25,569 nt of DNA, taken from JAICTV01 sp035634055 (GTDB taxonomy: Bacteria; Planctomycetota; Phycisphaerae; Tepidisphaerales; Tepidisphaeraceae). The notes below the pieces were generated by a model that made no database searches, was not told the origin of the DNA, and saw nothing but the letters and a program-made list of their open reading frames with translations. Position numbers and translations under genes: made by a program. Shown here piece by piece: positions 1 to 9,135 of this stretch. Within the stretch, counting starts at the first letter, position 1. Each line of letters opens with the position of its first letter. Location: NCBI GenBank assembly GCA_035634055.1, contig DASQDR010000265.1:1-25569 (forward strand), given 5' to 3'.

Positions 1-117
1 GGTTCATGCGCCGCCCCGTACCGGGGAGGCGAAACGCCGGCAACCCCGCCCGCGACGCCGGCGCCGCGCGCGGCCGTCCAAGCGGGGCGCCCGCGACGCG
101 ACGATGCGGGCGGCGGT

Positions 118-954
118 TCAGGCGTGGCGCCGCCGGCGCGCGGCGGCCACCGCTGCGGCGGATGCCAGCAGCGTCATCGACCCGGGCTCGGGGATGATCA
201 GGGCGTTGAACGAGTAGTCGTCGTTGTTGAACACGTTCAGGTCGATCGGCGTGACCCCGCCCGCCGTGCCGGTCTCGCTGTACTGCCAGATCATCCAGTT
301 ATTGAACTGGCCGGTCGGGTCCTCGTATCCCGGCGCCGACGGCGGTTCGCCGCTGGCGGGGTTGTTGGGCGTGTCGTAGTTGGCGAGCCAGAGGTCGTAG
401 CCGGCGATGCGCGAATCCAGCTCGTCGCGGGCGAAGCTGCGGTTGCAGTAGATCAGCGGCTCGTACGCCGCCCCTTTGACCGCGATAATGCGGTTGGAGA
501 AGTTGATTGCCCAGGTCGTCAGATCCGCCTGGCTCAGGCCGGAGGCGAGGTCCTCCAGGTCCAGCACCGGGCGGAGCTTCCCGGGGGCAATCGCGCTGCC
601 GGCGTAGCTGAGCAGGTGGTCCGCCTCCGCCTGCGCCCCCGTGAGAGTGTTGCGATTTTCCGGGTGGGCGTAGTGGTAGACGCCGTTGCGGATCCCGGCG
701 CTGGTTGCCCGCGCGACGTTACTGGCCATGGCGGCGTCATCCGGGCCGGTCAGGCCCTCGCTGGCCTTGATGTAGGCGAAGGTCTTCCCCTGCGCCGCCA
801 TCTGGTTCCAGGCGGATTGGGAGACGCCGCTGGGCCCGTTGTGGTGCGAGACGTCAACGCCAAAGTCGCGCGCCAGCGCCGGTGCGGGCGCGGAGATGAC
901 AACGACAAGAACGAGCGCAGCAAGACCCCGACCAATCGAATTGACGATGCCCAT
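118..954 (-). CDS. Secreted GH25 lysozyme-like protein with PEP-CTERM sorting signal
   Basis: A 278-residue protein of the glycoside hydrolase 25 (Chalaropsis-type muramidase) fold, expected to cleave peptidoglycan or a related polymer outside the cytoplasm. A signal peptide covers residues 1-28 and ends in ALA. GH25 landmarks are DVSHHNG (D34), FAYIKASEG, GVYHYAHP, the catalytic-type DxE in LDLED (D132, E134), LIYCN, LWLANY and IWQYSETG. The tail from residue 255 starts PEPGSM, followed by a short hydrophobic stretch and RRRR. This is the classic PEP-CTERM motif recognised by an exosortase and suggests sorting to the envelope or matrix. An AGAGGG-like site lies just before the ATG. It lies downstream of the receiver gene on the same strand but 188 bp away, so it is probably a separate unit. 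Family and tail are clear; the true substrate is not. Confidence 0.9.
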   Translation of the reverse strand: MGIVNSIGRGLAALVLVVVISAPAPALARDFGVDVSHHNGPSGVSQSAWNQMAAQGKTFAYIKASEGLTGPDDAAMASNVARATSAGIRNGVYHYAHPENRNTLTGAQAEADHLLSYAGSAIAPGKLRPVLDLEDLASGLSQADLTTWAINFSNRIIAVKGAAYEPLIYCNRSFARDELDSRIAGYDLWLANYDTPNNPASGEPPSAPGYEDPTGQFNNWMIWQYSETGTAGGVTPIDLNVFNNDDYSFNALIIPEPGSMTLLASAAAVAAARRRRHA

Positions 955-1072
955 TGCCCTCTCGAATCCCGCCCCAGATGCCCGTACAGAACTGAGGCGG
1001 CATCAATAACAGCGCAGGGGCCGAGCAAGCAAGTGAAATCGGTTGTGTCGGTGGGAAAGAGTGACCGGTACC

Positions 1073-1124
1073 CGCGCCGCGTGGGATTGCTCACAGCCAC
1101 GGCGACGATCCGTGACGCGGCGCG
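1073..1124 (-). terminator. Candidate hairpin downstream of the receiver gene
   Basis: A perfect 10-bp GC-rich inverted repeat (1073-1082 with 1115-1124) encloses a 32-nt loop that can itself fold a 5-bp stem. It begins 19 nt after the stop codon of the receiver gene. There is no real T-tract, so a terminator role is only an inference from position. Confidence 0.3.
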
Positions 1125-1142
1125 CAGTCACCGTTCGGCACA

Positions 1143-1556
1143 TCAAGCCGTCGCCGGCGCGGCGCCGCCGCCGCCGCCGCAGAGGCGCTCGGCGGTGGCG
1201 ATGAGCTTGTCCATCTTGACCGGCTTGGTGAAGTACTCGCTCACCCCAAGGCTCTCGGCGTACATCTTGTGACGCCCGCCCTGGTTGCCGGTGATCATGA
1301 TCACGTGCGGCTTGCTGCCGCGCGGCTTGCGCGCCTTGATCTTTTCCAGCACCAAAAAGCCGCTGCGGCCCGGGAGCATCATGTCCAGCACGACCACGTC
1401 CGGGTCGTTCTTCTCCGCCAGCTCGACCGCCTTGTTGCCGTTGCTGGCCGTCTCCACCACCGCGCCGGTCGGCTCGAACGCCGCCTGCATGCTGGTGAGG
1501 ATGTCGTTGTCGTCGTCGACGAGCAGCACTTTCTTTCCGTCGAGGGCGGTGCTCAT
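1143..1556 (-). CDS. Stand-alone response regulator receiver protein (CheY-like)
   Basis: A 137-residue single receiver domain with no output domain. The acidic pocket is DDD (14-16), the phosphoacceptor is D58 in VVVLDMMLPGRSG, the switch threonine is T89 in VIMITGN, and the conserved lysine is K111 in YFTKPV. The end is a glycine-rich tail, GGGGG then AAPATA. The start at 1556 was chosen because AGGAG lies 8 nt upstream; a longer frame from 1586 would have that site inside the gene. Such proteins relay phosphate or act by protein contact. No histidine kinase or other partner is encoded nearby, so its pathway cannot be told. It is divergent from murI across a 244-bp gap. Confidence 0.93.
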   Translation of the reverse strand: MSTALDGKKVLLVDDDNDILTSMQAAFEPTGAVVETASNGNKAVELAEKNDPDVVVLDMMLPGRSGFLVLEKIKARKPRGSKPHVIMITGNQGGRHKMYAESLGVSEYFTKPVKMDKLIATAERLCGGGGGAAPATA

Positions 1557-1624
1557 GGTGCGTTCTCCTGGGGTGAGGGCCATCACGGAAGGATCATAGG
1601 CGGCGGGCCCCGCCCCGCGCGTCG

Positions 1625-1653
1625 AGTCTCGGAGCGGGGGCGATAATTGTCAA
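1625..1653 (-). promoter_or_regulatory. Possible promoter of the receiver gene
   Basis: On the minus strand a perfect -35 hexamer TTGACA (1648-1653) is followed after 17 nt by GAGACT (1625-1630), which matches the -10 consensus at only three positions. The location, about 70 nt before the start codon, fits. The weak -10 keeps confidence low. Confidence 0.35.
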
Positions 1654-1800
1654 GAATCCGCCGCGCCGGGCCCGATAAAACGGATAGCACGATGAGGGGG
1701 TGATCGGGCGACCAAGGCAAGGGGTTGTCGGACCCTTCTGGCCTCCATCACCGTTGAACCCGTCATCGCTGTCGCGTTGTCATCCTTCCCTCTCCAACCG

Positions 1801-2694
1801 ATGTCACCTAACGCTCCGATCGCCATCCTCGACAGCGGCCTTGGCGGGTTGACCGTGGCGCGGTCGCTGCGCGCGCTGCTGCCGCACGAGCAGTTGATTT
1901 ACTTTGGCGACACCGCCCGGGCGCCGTACGGGTGGAAGTCGGACCGGACCGTCACCGGGTTCGTCCGGCAGATGATCATTTACCTGCGGCGGCACCAGCC
2001 GAAGCACCTGGTCATCGCCTGCAACACCGCGGCCGCACTGGCATTGCCGGCGCTGCGGGCGGAGTTTCCCGAACTGTCGATCAGCGGCGTGGTCGAGCCG
2101 GCGGCGCGGGCGTCGATCGAGGTGGCGGGGGCGAAGGGGTTCCCGCTCATCGCGATCATGGCCACCGAGGGCACCATCTGGTCCAAGGCATACGAGAAGG
2201 CGATCCACCGCCGCCGTCACCACGCCCGGCTTTTGCTCCGGCCGGCGCCGCTGCTGGTCCCGCTGGTCGAAGAGGGTCGCGAGCCCGGCGACCCACTCGT
2301 GAAGCTGGCGCTCGAGCAGTACCTCGTCCCGCTCGTGCAGCGCGGGGCGGACGTGCTGATCCTGGGGTGCACGCACTACGCGATCCTCAAGCCGCAGGTC
2401 CGGCGGATCGTCGGCCCCAAGCTCCCGCTGATTGACTCGGCCAAGCGCTGCGCCGAAGATGTCGCGCGCCGGCTCCAGGTGGCGAACCTGCTGCGCGGCG
2501 GCGGCGTTGGTGGCGGGGCGGGCGTCGCGAGCGGGTCGCTGGGGTGCGTCGTCACCGACGATTCGCCGCGCTTCCGCACCCTGGCGTCGCGGTTCCTTGG
2601 CGAGGAGCCCGACCCGCCGACGCTGGTCACGCCCGACGAGCTTCACCTGCTCGCCGACGAGGCACGGCAGGAGCCGTTGCGGCAGTCGGCCTGA
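1801..2694 (+). CDS. murI: Glutamate racemase
   Basis: Interconverts L- and D-glutamate, supplying D-Glu for the peptidoglycan stem peptide in the cytoplasm. The 297-residue protein shows the family signature: DSGLGGL (11-17), YFGDTARAPYG, VIACNTAAA with catalytic Cys74, VPLVEEG, and ILGCTHY with catalytic Cys190 and His192. Length is within the usual 260-300. The ATG at 1801 was preferred; an in-frame TTG at 1777 would add eight residues, and neither has a clear ribosome binding site. A HEAT-repeat lipoprotein gene follows after 77 bp on the same strand and may be co-transcribed. Presence of murI is of interest because planctomycetes were long debated as wall-less; this one encodes at least this wall precursor enzyme. 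Confidence 0.95.
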   Translation: MSPNAPIAILDSGLGGLTVARSLRALLPHEQLIYFGDTARAPYGWKSDRTVTGFVRQMIIYLRRHQPKHLVIACNTAAALALPALRAEFPELSISGVVEPAARASIEVAGAKGFPLIAIMATEGTIWSKAYEKAIHRRRHHARLLLRPAPLLVPLVEEGREPGDPLVKLALEQYLVPLVQRGADVLILGCTHYAILKPQVRRIVGPKLPLIDSAKRCAEDVARRLQVANLLRGGGVGGGAGVASGSLGCVVTDDSPRFRTLASRFLGEEPDPPTLVTPDELHLLADEARQEPLRQSA

Positions 2695-2771
2695 ACGTCG
2701 CGACGCCCCGGCGCGCCCCGCGCGCCGCGGCACACGGGATCGCGGCGCGGAAACGGGAAGGCAAGAGCAAG

Positions 2772-3518
2772 ATGAGACTTCTCCCCTGGGCGACCATCGT
2801 GGTCGCGATCGTCTGGTCGGGCGCCGCGGGTTGCGCCTCGCGCGGCGCGCGGGCGGGCGCCGCCGCCGCCTCGACCCGTCCGGCCTCGATGCAGCCGACG
2901 CCGAAGGTCGAGACCGAGAACGCGCTCGAGGGGGCGTGGCGCAGCGTGATCGGGCTGGCCTCGGGCAACACGCCGCTGAAGTTCGTGCGGATGATGGAGG
3001 ACACGCGCTCCGCTGATCGCAGGCGGCAGGGGATCTACGGGCTGGTCGCGCGCGACTTCGGCCAGCGCGAGCCGTACACCCGGCGGTACCGGCAGATCGC
3101 GCAGGCCGACGCCGACTTCACCGTCCGCGCCGCCGCCATCCGCGCGCTCAATTGGTCGCGCGACACCCAGGCGGTATCGGTCTTCATCGCCGCGCTGACC
3201 GACCAGAACGAACTGGTGAGGTGGGAGGCGGCCAAGGCGCTCGCCAACGTGCCCGACCCGACCGCGGCCGACCCGCTCACCCGCGCGCTGGGCAACGCCA
3301 ACGAGAGCAAGAACGTCCGCATCGCCGCCGCCGACGCCCTGCGTCACCACCGCACGCTCGCCGCCGCGCGGGCGCTGGTGAACACGCTGGAAGGGCGGGA
3401 TTTCGGCGTCGCCTGGCAGGCGCGCCGCTCGCTGCGCCGAATCACCGGGCGCGACTTGAGGTACGACGAGCGCTCGTGGTTGCAGTTCCTCACCGGACCC
3501 GAGAAGCCGCTCGGATGA
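2772..3518 (+). CDS. HEAT-repeat lipoprotein
   Basis: A 248-residue predicted lipoprotein. A hydrophobic signal (residues 5-18) runs into GAAGC with the likely lipidated Cys21, followed by an Ala/Ser/Thr linker. From about residue 95 there are HEAT/PBS-lyase-like helical repeats, seen in phrases such as VRAAAIRALNW, VRWEAAKALANV and VRIAAADALRHH. These normally form a protein-binding solenoid rather than an enzyme. The start was chosen at the ATG after GGGAAGG (about 10 nt upstream), which also gives the signal peptide at the N-terminus; a longer frame begins inside murI in another frame and is rejected. It sits 77 bp after murI, so joint transcription is possible. Partner and role are unknown. 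Confidence 0.85.
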   Translation: MRLLPWATIVVAIVWSGAAGCASRGARAGAAAASTRPASMQPTPKVETENALEGAWRSVIGLASGNTPLKFVRMMEDTRSADRRRQGIYGLVARDFGQREPYTRRYRQIAQADADFTVRAAAIRALNWSRDTQAVSVFIAALTDQNELVRWEAAKALANVPDPTAADPLTRALGNANESKNVRIAAADALRHHRTLAAARALVNTLEGRDFGVAWQARRSLRRITGRDLRYDERSWLQFLTGPEKPLG

Positions 3519-3603
3519 CCAGTGCCGAGTCCGCGCAGGCGACGCGGTGCTGCGAGCGCTGTTCACTGCGAATGCTTCGGTCACACCGTTGCAACAACGG
3601 CGG

Positions 3604-5340
3604 TCACATCTGCTCCGGATGCTCGATCCCCAGCAACTCCAAACCCGTCGCCAGCGAGCGAGCGGTGGCGTCGCTGAGCAGCAGTCGGCTCGAGCGGGTC
3701 GGTTCCTCGCTCTGCAGCACGGGGCAGTTCTCGTAGAAGGCGCTGAACCTCGTCGCCAGCTCGTACAGGTAATTCGTCAGGTGGTGCGGCTTCAGTTCCC
3801 GCGCGACCTGCTCCAGCACGTCCCCGAAGCGCAGCACGTGCTTCGCCAGCGCCAGCTCCTGCGGCGCGTCCAGCTTCAATGCCGCGGCGGTGACGGTGGC
3901 GGCGGAGGCGGAGGCGAGGCCGGCCTTGCGGAAAATCGACTTGATCCTGGCGTGGGCGTACTGCAGGTACGGCGCGGTGTTGCCGTCCATCGACAGCATC
4001 TGGTCGAAGGAGAACGTGTAGTCGCCGATGCGGTCCTTCGACAGGTCCGCGTACTTGATCGCGCCGACACCGACGGCCCGGGCGATGGCGCGGCGTTGCT
4101 CCTCGGGAAGGTCGGGGCTCTTGTCGGTGACGAGCTTGAGCGCGCGCTGCTCGGCCTCGTCGAGCAGGTCGACCAGCTTGACCGACTCGCCGCTGCGCGC
4201 CTTGAACATCTTGCCGTCCTCGCCGAGCACCGATCCGAAGGGCGCGTGCTCCAGCGACGCCCCTCCCGCCCAACCCGCCCGCCGGGCGGTGGCGAAAACC
4301 TGCGCGAAGTGCTGCCCCTGCGGCGCCCCGACGACGTAGACGACGCGGTCCGCCCGCAGCGTTTGGACGCGGTAGCGCACCGCCGCCAGGTCGGTGGTGC
4401 CGTACAGGAACCCGCCGCCGCTCTTCTCGATGATCAGCGGGTTGGAGTGCCCCTCGACGAAGGCGACCGTCGCCCCCTCGCTCTCGGTGGCGATGCCCGC
4501 TTGCTTCAGGTCTGCCACCACGGCCGGGAGCATCGGGTTGTAGAACGATTCGCCGCGCTCGTCGTCGGCGGTGAGCTTGACGTTCAGCCGGGCGTAGAGC
4601 GGCTGGAAGTGCCGGCGGGTCTCTTCGACGATCCGCCGCCATAGCGCCAGCTCTTCCTCGCCGCCCCCCTGGAGCTTCACCACCGTCGCGCGAGCGGTAT
4701 CGGCAAAGTCGGGCTCGGCGTCGAAGCGCTTGCGCGCCTCCTTGTAGAAGCGGTCCAGGTCCTCGATGTGCGCGTCCTGCCCGCCCCCGGTGGTGCTGCG
4801 CAGGTGGGTGATGAGCATGCCGAACTGCGTGCCCCAGTCGCCTAAATGGTTCTGGCGGATGACGCGGTGGCCGAGGAACTCCAGCACGCGCGCGATCGCG
4901 TCGCCGATGATGGTGCTGCGGAGGTGGCCGACGTGCAGCTCCTTCGCCACGTTCGGGCCGGAGAGATCGACCACGATCGTCTGTGGCGGCGCCGCCAGTG
5001 GGATCCCCAGGCGCGGTTCGGCGGCGGCCGCCTGAAGCTGCTTCGCGAGCCACGCCGGGTTCAGCCGGACGTTGATGAACCCGGGCCCGGCGATGCTGAT
5101 TTCCGAGGCCATTCCGCCCAGGTCCAGCTTCGCCTTGATCTGCTCGGCCACCTGGCGGGGATTGGCCTTCTGCCCCGCCTGCTGCCCGAGCTGCTTGGCC
5201 AGGCCCATGGCGGCGTTAGACTGATAATCGCCGAATTTCTCGTTCTGGCTGGGGACTAGAATGGGCTCGGCGTCGACGCCGAAGGCGGCGCGGATGGCGT
5301 TGCGGAAGGCGGCGTCGAGTTGAGACAAAATGGTCGGCAT
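3604..5340 (-). CDS. argS: Arginyl-tRNA synthetase
   Basis: Charges tRNA-Arg with arginine in the cytoplasm (class I synthetase). The 578-residue protein begins with the ArgRS N-terminal additional domain (about 1-105). It contains the HIGH-type motif HVGH (136-139) inside a GPNVAKELHVGHLRS block and NHLGDWGTQFGMLI just after. The KMSKS equivalent lies in KMFKARSG, and a C-terminal DALR anticodon-binding domain (from about 460) includes PYLQYAHARIKSI. Length is normal. It is convergent with the HEAT lipoprotein gene (85-bp gap, containing a small CCGTTG/CAACGG hairpin at 3586-3600) and divergent from the S41 protease gene. Nothing odd in key residues. Confidence 0.97.
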   Translation of the reverse strand: MPTILSQLDAAFRNAIRAAFGVDAEPILVPSQNEKFGDYQSNAAMGLAKQLGQQAGQKANPRQVAEQIKAKLDLGGMASEISIAGPGFINVRLNPAWLAKQLQAAAAEPRLGIPLAAPPQTIVVDLSGPNVAKELHVGHLRSTIIGDAIARVLEFLGHRVIRQNHLGDWGTQFGMLITHLRSTTGGGQDAHIEDLDRFYKEARKRFDAEPDFADTARATVVKLQGGGEEELALWRRIVEETRRHFQPLYARLNVKLTADDERGESFYNPMLPAVVADLKQAGIATESEGATVAFVEGHSNPLIIEKSGGGFLYGTTDLAAVRYRVQTLRADRVVYVVGAPQGQHFAQVFATARRAGWAGGASLEHAPFGSVLGEDGKMFKARSGESVKLVDLLDEAEQRALKLVTDKSPDLPEEQRRAIARAVGVGAIKYADLSKDRIGDYTFSFDQMLSMDGNTAPYLQYAHARIKSIFRKAGLASASAATVTAAALKLDAPQELALAKHVLRFGDVLEQVARELKPHHLTNYLYELATRFSAFYENCPVLQSEEPTRSSRLLLSDATARSLATGLELLGIEHPEQM

Positions 5341-5738
5341 CGATCGGTCGTGACGGTTGAAGAGGTTCAGAGCGCCGCCGGCGGGCTCGTCGCACGCAAC
5401 TCACGCCGGGCGGGCGAATGCTACTAGAGTCACCGGCCGATCTCCATCACGGCAGGGGGGCGCCCTCGGCGGCACCGCCCGCGCAGGCGGGGCGGGCGAA
5501 CCCGCCGGGCGGCAGAAGCGTCCCATTGTTGCGCCAGGGCGGATGGAATAAGGTCGGTTTGACCGATTCCAAGGGCAGGATTATTGTTCACCGTCCGCAC
5601 GTTGTTCGAATGGAGGGGTCGCCCGCCGATCGCGCGAGTCGGGACATCGGACGTCCCGCCGCCGCAGGGCTGGCGTTGCCTGCGCCCCTTCGGCCCGCTT
5701 CGGCAGCACGTAAGTAAGCAGCAGTAAGGATGAGCTCC
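5341..5738. other. Intergenic region between argS and the S41 protease gene
   Basis: About 400 bp with no convincing gene. It separates two divergent genes and carries a good plus-strand promoter (5559-5587). The roughly 145-nt leader has a small hairpin (CGGGAC with GTCCCG, 5640-5658). No strong promoter for argS was found on the minus strand. Confidence 0.6.
5559..5587 (+). promoter_or_regulatory. Sigma-70-type promoter of the S41 protease gene
   Basis: TTGACC (5559-5564, five of six consensus bases) is separated by exactly 17 nt from TATTGT (5582-5587, four of six). Transcription would begin near 5594, leaving a leader of about 145 nt before the ATG at 5739. Confidence 0.6.
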
Positions 5739-8033
5739 ATGACCAAGTCGCTTTGCCGTTGGACGATGGTGGTCGCGCTGGGCGCCACGGCCGGGTTGAT
5801 CTCCGGCCGGCCGCACCTGGTGTCGGCCCAGGAGCCGCCGCAGCAGCAGGTGCGCGTCCAACAGCAGCAGGCCGTGCCGCAGCAGGTGGCGTCGGTCGAC
5901 CAGCTCAAGATCGACGCCTTCGCCGCGCTCAAGAGCGGGCGCTTCGAGCAGAGCAACGCGCTGCTCGCCCGCGCCGCCTCCATGTCGCAGGACCCGCAGG
6001 TCCAGCAGATGGCGACCTGGATGAAGCAGTTCGAGAGCCAGCGGCAGGAGTTCACCGCCGAGCGCCGAAAGCAGTACGAGAAGGCGGTCGCCGACGTCCA
6101 CAAGCTCATCGCCAACAAGAAGGAAAGCTACGCCCTGGACCAGGCCGCCAAGGCGGGCTTGCTGGCAGACGATAAGAAGAAGTTCCGCGAGGAGCCCTGG
6201 GTCGACGCGCTGGTCAGGCAGACCATCGCCATGGCCGAGCAGTTCGAGCGCAATGAGCAGTGGCTCAAGGCGCTTCGCCTCTACAGCGACCTCGGCTCGA
6301 TCGAGCCGGCCAACCCGGAGTGGAAGGAAAAGCTGAAGCTGGCGACGCGACGCATCCGGTTGCTGGCGCTCTACACTCCGGGCGGCATCAAGGCGCTCCA
6401 GGAATCGGAATCGAAGGAGCGCGAGGAGGTGGATGCCATCCTCAAGCCCACCACGCAGCCCGGCAAGAAGGCGGCCGCCACCGAGCCCTCCGAGAACGCC
6501 GATCAGTTCAAGATCGACTGGAACGAGACCGTCAAGGGCATCAAGCTCGACATGCTCACCGACGCGCTGAAGAGCGCGCGCAACAACTACTACCGCCCGG
6601 TCGAGTACAACACGCTGCTCAAGGGCGGGCTCAAGGGGCTGATGGCCCTGGCGACCACCAAGGGCCTCGAGCAAACCTTCCCCGGCCTGGGTGACCCGGT
6701 CAAGCGCGCCGCGTTCATCGACGCGCTCAACCGCCGCATGAAGGAGGCCGAGAACGCCGGCACCAACTCCAGCGTCGTCGACGCCATGATGGCCAAGGTG
6801 CTCAACGATAACGACGTCACGGTGGCGCTGAAGAAGGAAGTGATCATCAGCGAGTTCGCCGACGGCGCGTTCGCCGAGCTCGACCCCTTTAGTTCCATGA
6901 TCTGGCCCGCCGACCTCGAGGAGTTCAACAAGACCACGCAGGGCGAGTTCAGCGGCGTCGGCATCCAGATCCAGAACGACGAGGACGGCAGCCTCAAGGT
7001 CGTCAGCCCGCTAGAGGACAGCCCGGCCTACAAGGCGGGCATCAAGGCGGGCGACGTCATCACCAAGATCAACGGCAAGAACGCCAAGGGCATCACCCTC
7101 AACCAGGCGGTCAAGACCATCACCGGCCCGAGCGGGACAAAGGTCACCCTCACCGTCCGCAGCCCCAGCGACCAGGTGAAGGACTACGACCTGGTTCGCC
7201 AGACCATCCGCGTCGCCAGCATCAAGGGCTGGCTGCACCGCCCCGGCGGCGGGTGGGATTACTTCGTCGATCCGGACAACAAGATCGCCTATCTCCGGAT
7301 GACCAACTTCACCAAGACCACCAAGGACGAGCTCGACCGCGCCGCCGACGACCTCCGGGCGCACGGCGCCAAGGCGATGATCCTCGACCTTCGCTACAAC
7401 CCGGGCGGGCTGCTGTCGGCGGCGACCGACGTGAGCGACAAGTTCCTCCACGACGGCACCATCGTCAGCACCCGCGCCGACCGCGACACACCCAACAGCC
7501 CGACCATCGCCACCGCGCAGGCGGACGCCGACGAGGTCGGACTGCCCATGGTCGTCCTGGTCAACCAGTACTCGGCCAGCGCCAGCGAGATCGTCAGCGG
7601 CGCCCTGAAGGACTGGAACCGCGCCAAGGTGGTCGGCGAGCGGACCTTCGGCAAGGGGAGCGTGCAGATGCTCTTCCCCCTCTCCAGCCGCAGCGCGTAC
7701 CTGAAGCTGACGACCAGCCACTATTACCTCCCCAGCGGCAAGTGCATCCACCGCGAGGAAGCGAGCCAGGACTGGGGCGTCGACCCGACGCTCACGATCG
7801 AGATGACCCCGGAGCAGATGCGGGCCGCGATCGACGCGCGGCAGGAGCTGGACGTCCTCCGCGACGCCGAGAACGCCGCCCCCGCCAAGGGGGAGCAGGA
7901 GAAGCTCAAGGACCGCGCCAAGGACGTGAAGGACGCCGTCGCCAAGGCGACCAAGGATCCGATGTCCAGCGACCCGCAGCTCTCGGCGGCGCTGCTGCTG
8001 CTGCGGATGCAGTTGGTCGGGGCGCAGCTCTAA
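5739..8033 (+). CDS. Secreted S41 C-terminal processing peptidase with PDZ domain
   Basis: A 764-residue exported serine protease of the tail-specific (Ctp/Tsp) family, which trims or degrades periplasmic proteins from their C-terminus. A signal peptide (about 1-31, ending VSAQ) is followed by a Gln-rich linker and then a long helical, TPR-like region (about 50-230). A PDZ domain (about 401-487, from FSGVGIQI) and the S41 core follow. The Ser/Lys dyad is Ser614 in YSASASEI and Lys639 in TFGKGSVQ. Their spacing of 25 residues is the one known for this family. LDLRYNPGG is the usual block before the serine. The start was set at 5739 because TAAGGA ends 8 nt upstream; an ATG at 5730 would overlap that site. 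The N-terminal helical region is larger than in the shorter CtpA proteins and may bind substrates. The gene has its own promoter and terminator. Confidence 0.93.
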   Translation: MTKSLCRWTMVVALGATAGLISGRPHLVSAQEPPQQQVRVQQQQAVPQQVASVDQLKIDAFAALKSGRFEQSNALLARAASMSQDPQVQQMATWMKQFESQRQEFTAERRKQYEKAVADVHKLIANKKESYALDQAAKAGLLADDKKKFREEPWVDALVRQTIAMAEQFERNEQWLKALRLYSDLGSIEPANPEWKEKLKLATRRIRLLALYTPGGIKALQESESKEREEVDAILKPTTQPGKKAAATEPSENADQFKIDWNETVKGIKLDMLTDALKSARNNYYRPVEYNTLLKGGLKGLMALATTKGLEQTFPGLGDPVKRAAFIDALNRRMKEAENAGTNSSVVDAMMAKVLNDNDVTVALKKEVIISEFADGAFAELDPFSSMIWPADLEEFNKTTQGEFSGVGIQIQNDEDGSLKVVSPLEDSPAYKAGIKAGDVITKINGKNAKGITLNQAVKTITGPSGTKVTLTVRSPSDQVKDYDLVRQTIRVASIKGWLHRPGGGWDYFVDPDNKIAYLRMTNFTKTTKDELDRAADDLRAHGAKAMILDLRYNPGGLLSAATDVSDKFLHDGTIVSTRADRDTPNSPTIATAQADADEVGLPMVVLVNQYSASASEIVSGALKDWNRAKVVGERTFGKGSVQMLFPLSSRSAYLKLTTSHYYLPSGKCIHREEASQDWGVDPTLTIEMTPEQMRAAIDARQELDVLRDAENAAPAKGEQEKLKDRAKDVKDAVAKATKDPMSSDPQLSAALLLLRMQLVGAQL

Positions 8034-8079
8034 CGCCTGCCGCGCGCGGCTGCCCGGATGACGCGACGGACTCATCGCC

Positions 8080-8118
8080 AAGGCCTCTCCTGCCCGTCTC
8101 GGGGCGGAGAGGCCTTTG
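8080..8118 (+). terminator. Hairpin terminator of the S41 protease gene
   Basis: A perfect 11-bp stem (8080-8090 with 8106-8116) has an inner loop that can add four more pairs (GCCC with GGGC). TTTGCCTTT follows. It begins 47 nt after the protease stop codon. The stem is strong, the T-tract interrupted. Confidence 0.65.
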
Positions 8119-8198
8119 CCTTTGGCGGCGCGTTGCCCGCCCGGCCGCGCCGTACTACCTTGCCCGAGGACGCGTGTCTGACGCGGAAGGAGTCTCGG

Positions 8199-9005
8199 AT
8201 GGTCGGGCGAGCGGCGGCTAACTTGATCCTGATCTCGATCGCGTGCGCCGCGCTCGCACTCGCGGTGCCGGCGGCGCTGGCGCAGCCCGCCGCAACCGCG
8301 CCCCCCGCTTCTTCGCCGGCCACCACTGCGGCGACGACGACCCGCAGCGCGACCGCCCCGGCGAGCACGCGCCCCATCGCCGTCGACCATTCTTCGCCAA
8401 AGCTTGCGCTGCGCAGCTTCGCGATGGCGCTGGACGCCGGCGACCGGGCGGCGGTGCTGGAGTTGCTCCAGGCGGACACGCCGCACGAGCGCAAGCTCGC
8501 CGGTGCCGCCGCCGACCTCGCCGGCGCCACCGCGGACCTCCGCCGCGCCGCCGTCACCGCGTTCGGAGAGCAGACCTCGCGCGCCCTCGGCGTCGACCCC
8601 GCCGCCGCCGTCGAATCCGTCGCCCGCATTGATAAAGCCACTGAGTCGCTCGACAAAGAGAAGGGCCGCGCCGAGGTGCGCACCGCGGAGCTCGAGGGCC
8701 CGCCGCTGGTGCTGCTGCGCGACGCGGACGGACGCTGGCGGCTGCCGGTGTCGGAGCTGGTGAAGGACGTGCAAGCGGCCGATGTCGACCGCACCGTCGC
8801 CGACATGGCCCGACAGACGAAGTTGATGCGCGACCTCGCCGACGAGGTGTCGCGCGGCGCCTACGCCACCGCCTCGGCCGCCCGGCAAGCGCTCGACAAG
8901 CGCATCCTCCAGGACGCGATGCCGCAACTCGGTCCCGCCACCACGCCCGCGCCCGCGGCCGCCGCCGCGACAGCCCCCGCCCGGCCTGGCGCCATGAAAC
9001 CGTGA
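8199..9005 (+). CDS. Exported alanine-rich protein of unknown function
   Basis: A 268-residue protein I do not recognise. It has a signal peptide (about 1-28, ending ALAQ), then a low-complexity Pro/Ala/Thr/Ser linker to about residue 60. A mainly helical Ala-rich part begins with PKLALRSFAMALDAGD, a pattern seen in exported proteins with an NTF2-like or helical bundle start. A short segment around DADGRWRLPVSELV looks like the end of a small beta element. The C-terminus is again Pro/Ala-rich. The start is well supported: GGAAGGAG lies 7 nt upstream of the ATG and the signal peptide follows directly. It lies between two terminator-like hairpins (8080-8118, and a weak 7-bp stem at 9045-9069), so it is probably a single-gene unit. 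No function is proposed. Confidence 0.75.
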   Translation: MVGRAAANLILISIACAALALAVPAALAQPAATAPPASSPATTAATTTRSATAPASTRPIAVDHSSPKLALRSFAMALDAGDRAAVLELLQADTPHERKLAGAAADLAGATADLRRAAVTAFGEQTSRALGVDPAAAVESVARIDKATESLDKEKGRAEVRTAELEGPPLVLLRDADGRWRLPVSELVKDVQAADVDRTVADMARQTKLMRDLADEVSRGAYATASAARQALDKRILQDAMPQLGPATTPAPAAAAATAPARPGAMKP

Positions 9006-9135
9006 GCAGTGGCTTGAGCGCGTTCCGACCGAGCGTGTGAGGCCGGCGCTTCGCTCCGCCGCAAGCGCCATCGACCGCTGAGACACGCATCGATGCAGCG
9101 CCCGGCGACAGGTGTTACCGCATCGGCGGCCGCCG

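Noticed and set aside
1..117. Possible gene fragment at the left edge
   Set aside because: Only Arg/Ala/Pro-rich frames are present; nothing indicates coding, and the stretch is simply downstream of the GH25 stop codon.
3547..4644. Long plus-strand frame opposite argS
   Set aside because: It is the antisense of a clear argS with all catalytic motifs; the translation is Arg/Val/Gln-rich low-complexity sequence without a family or start signal.
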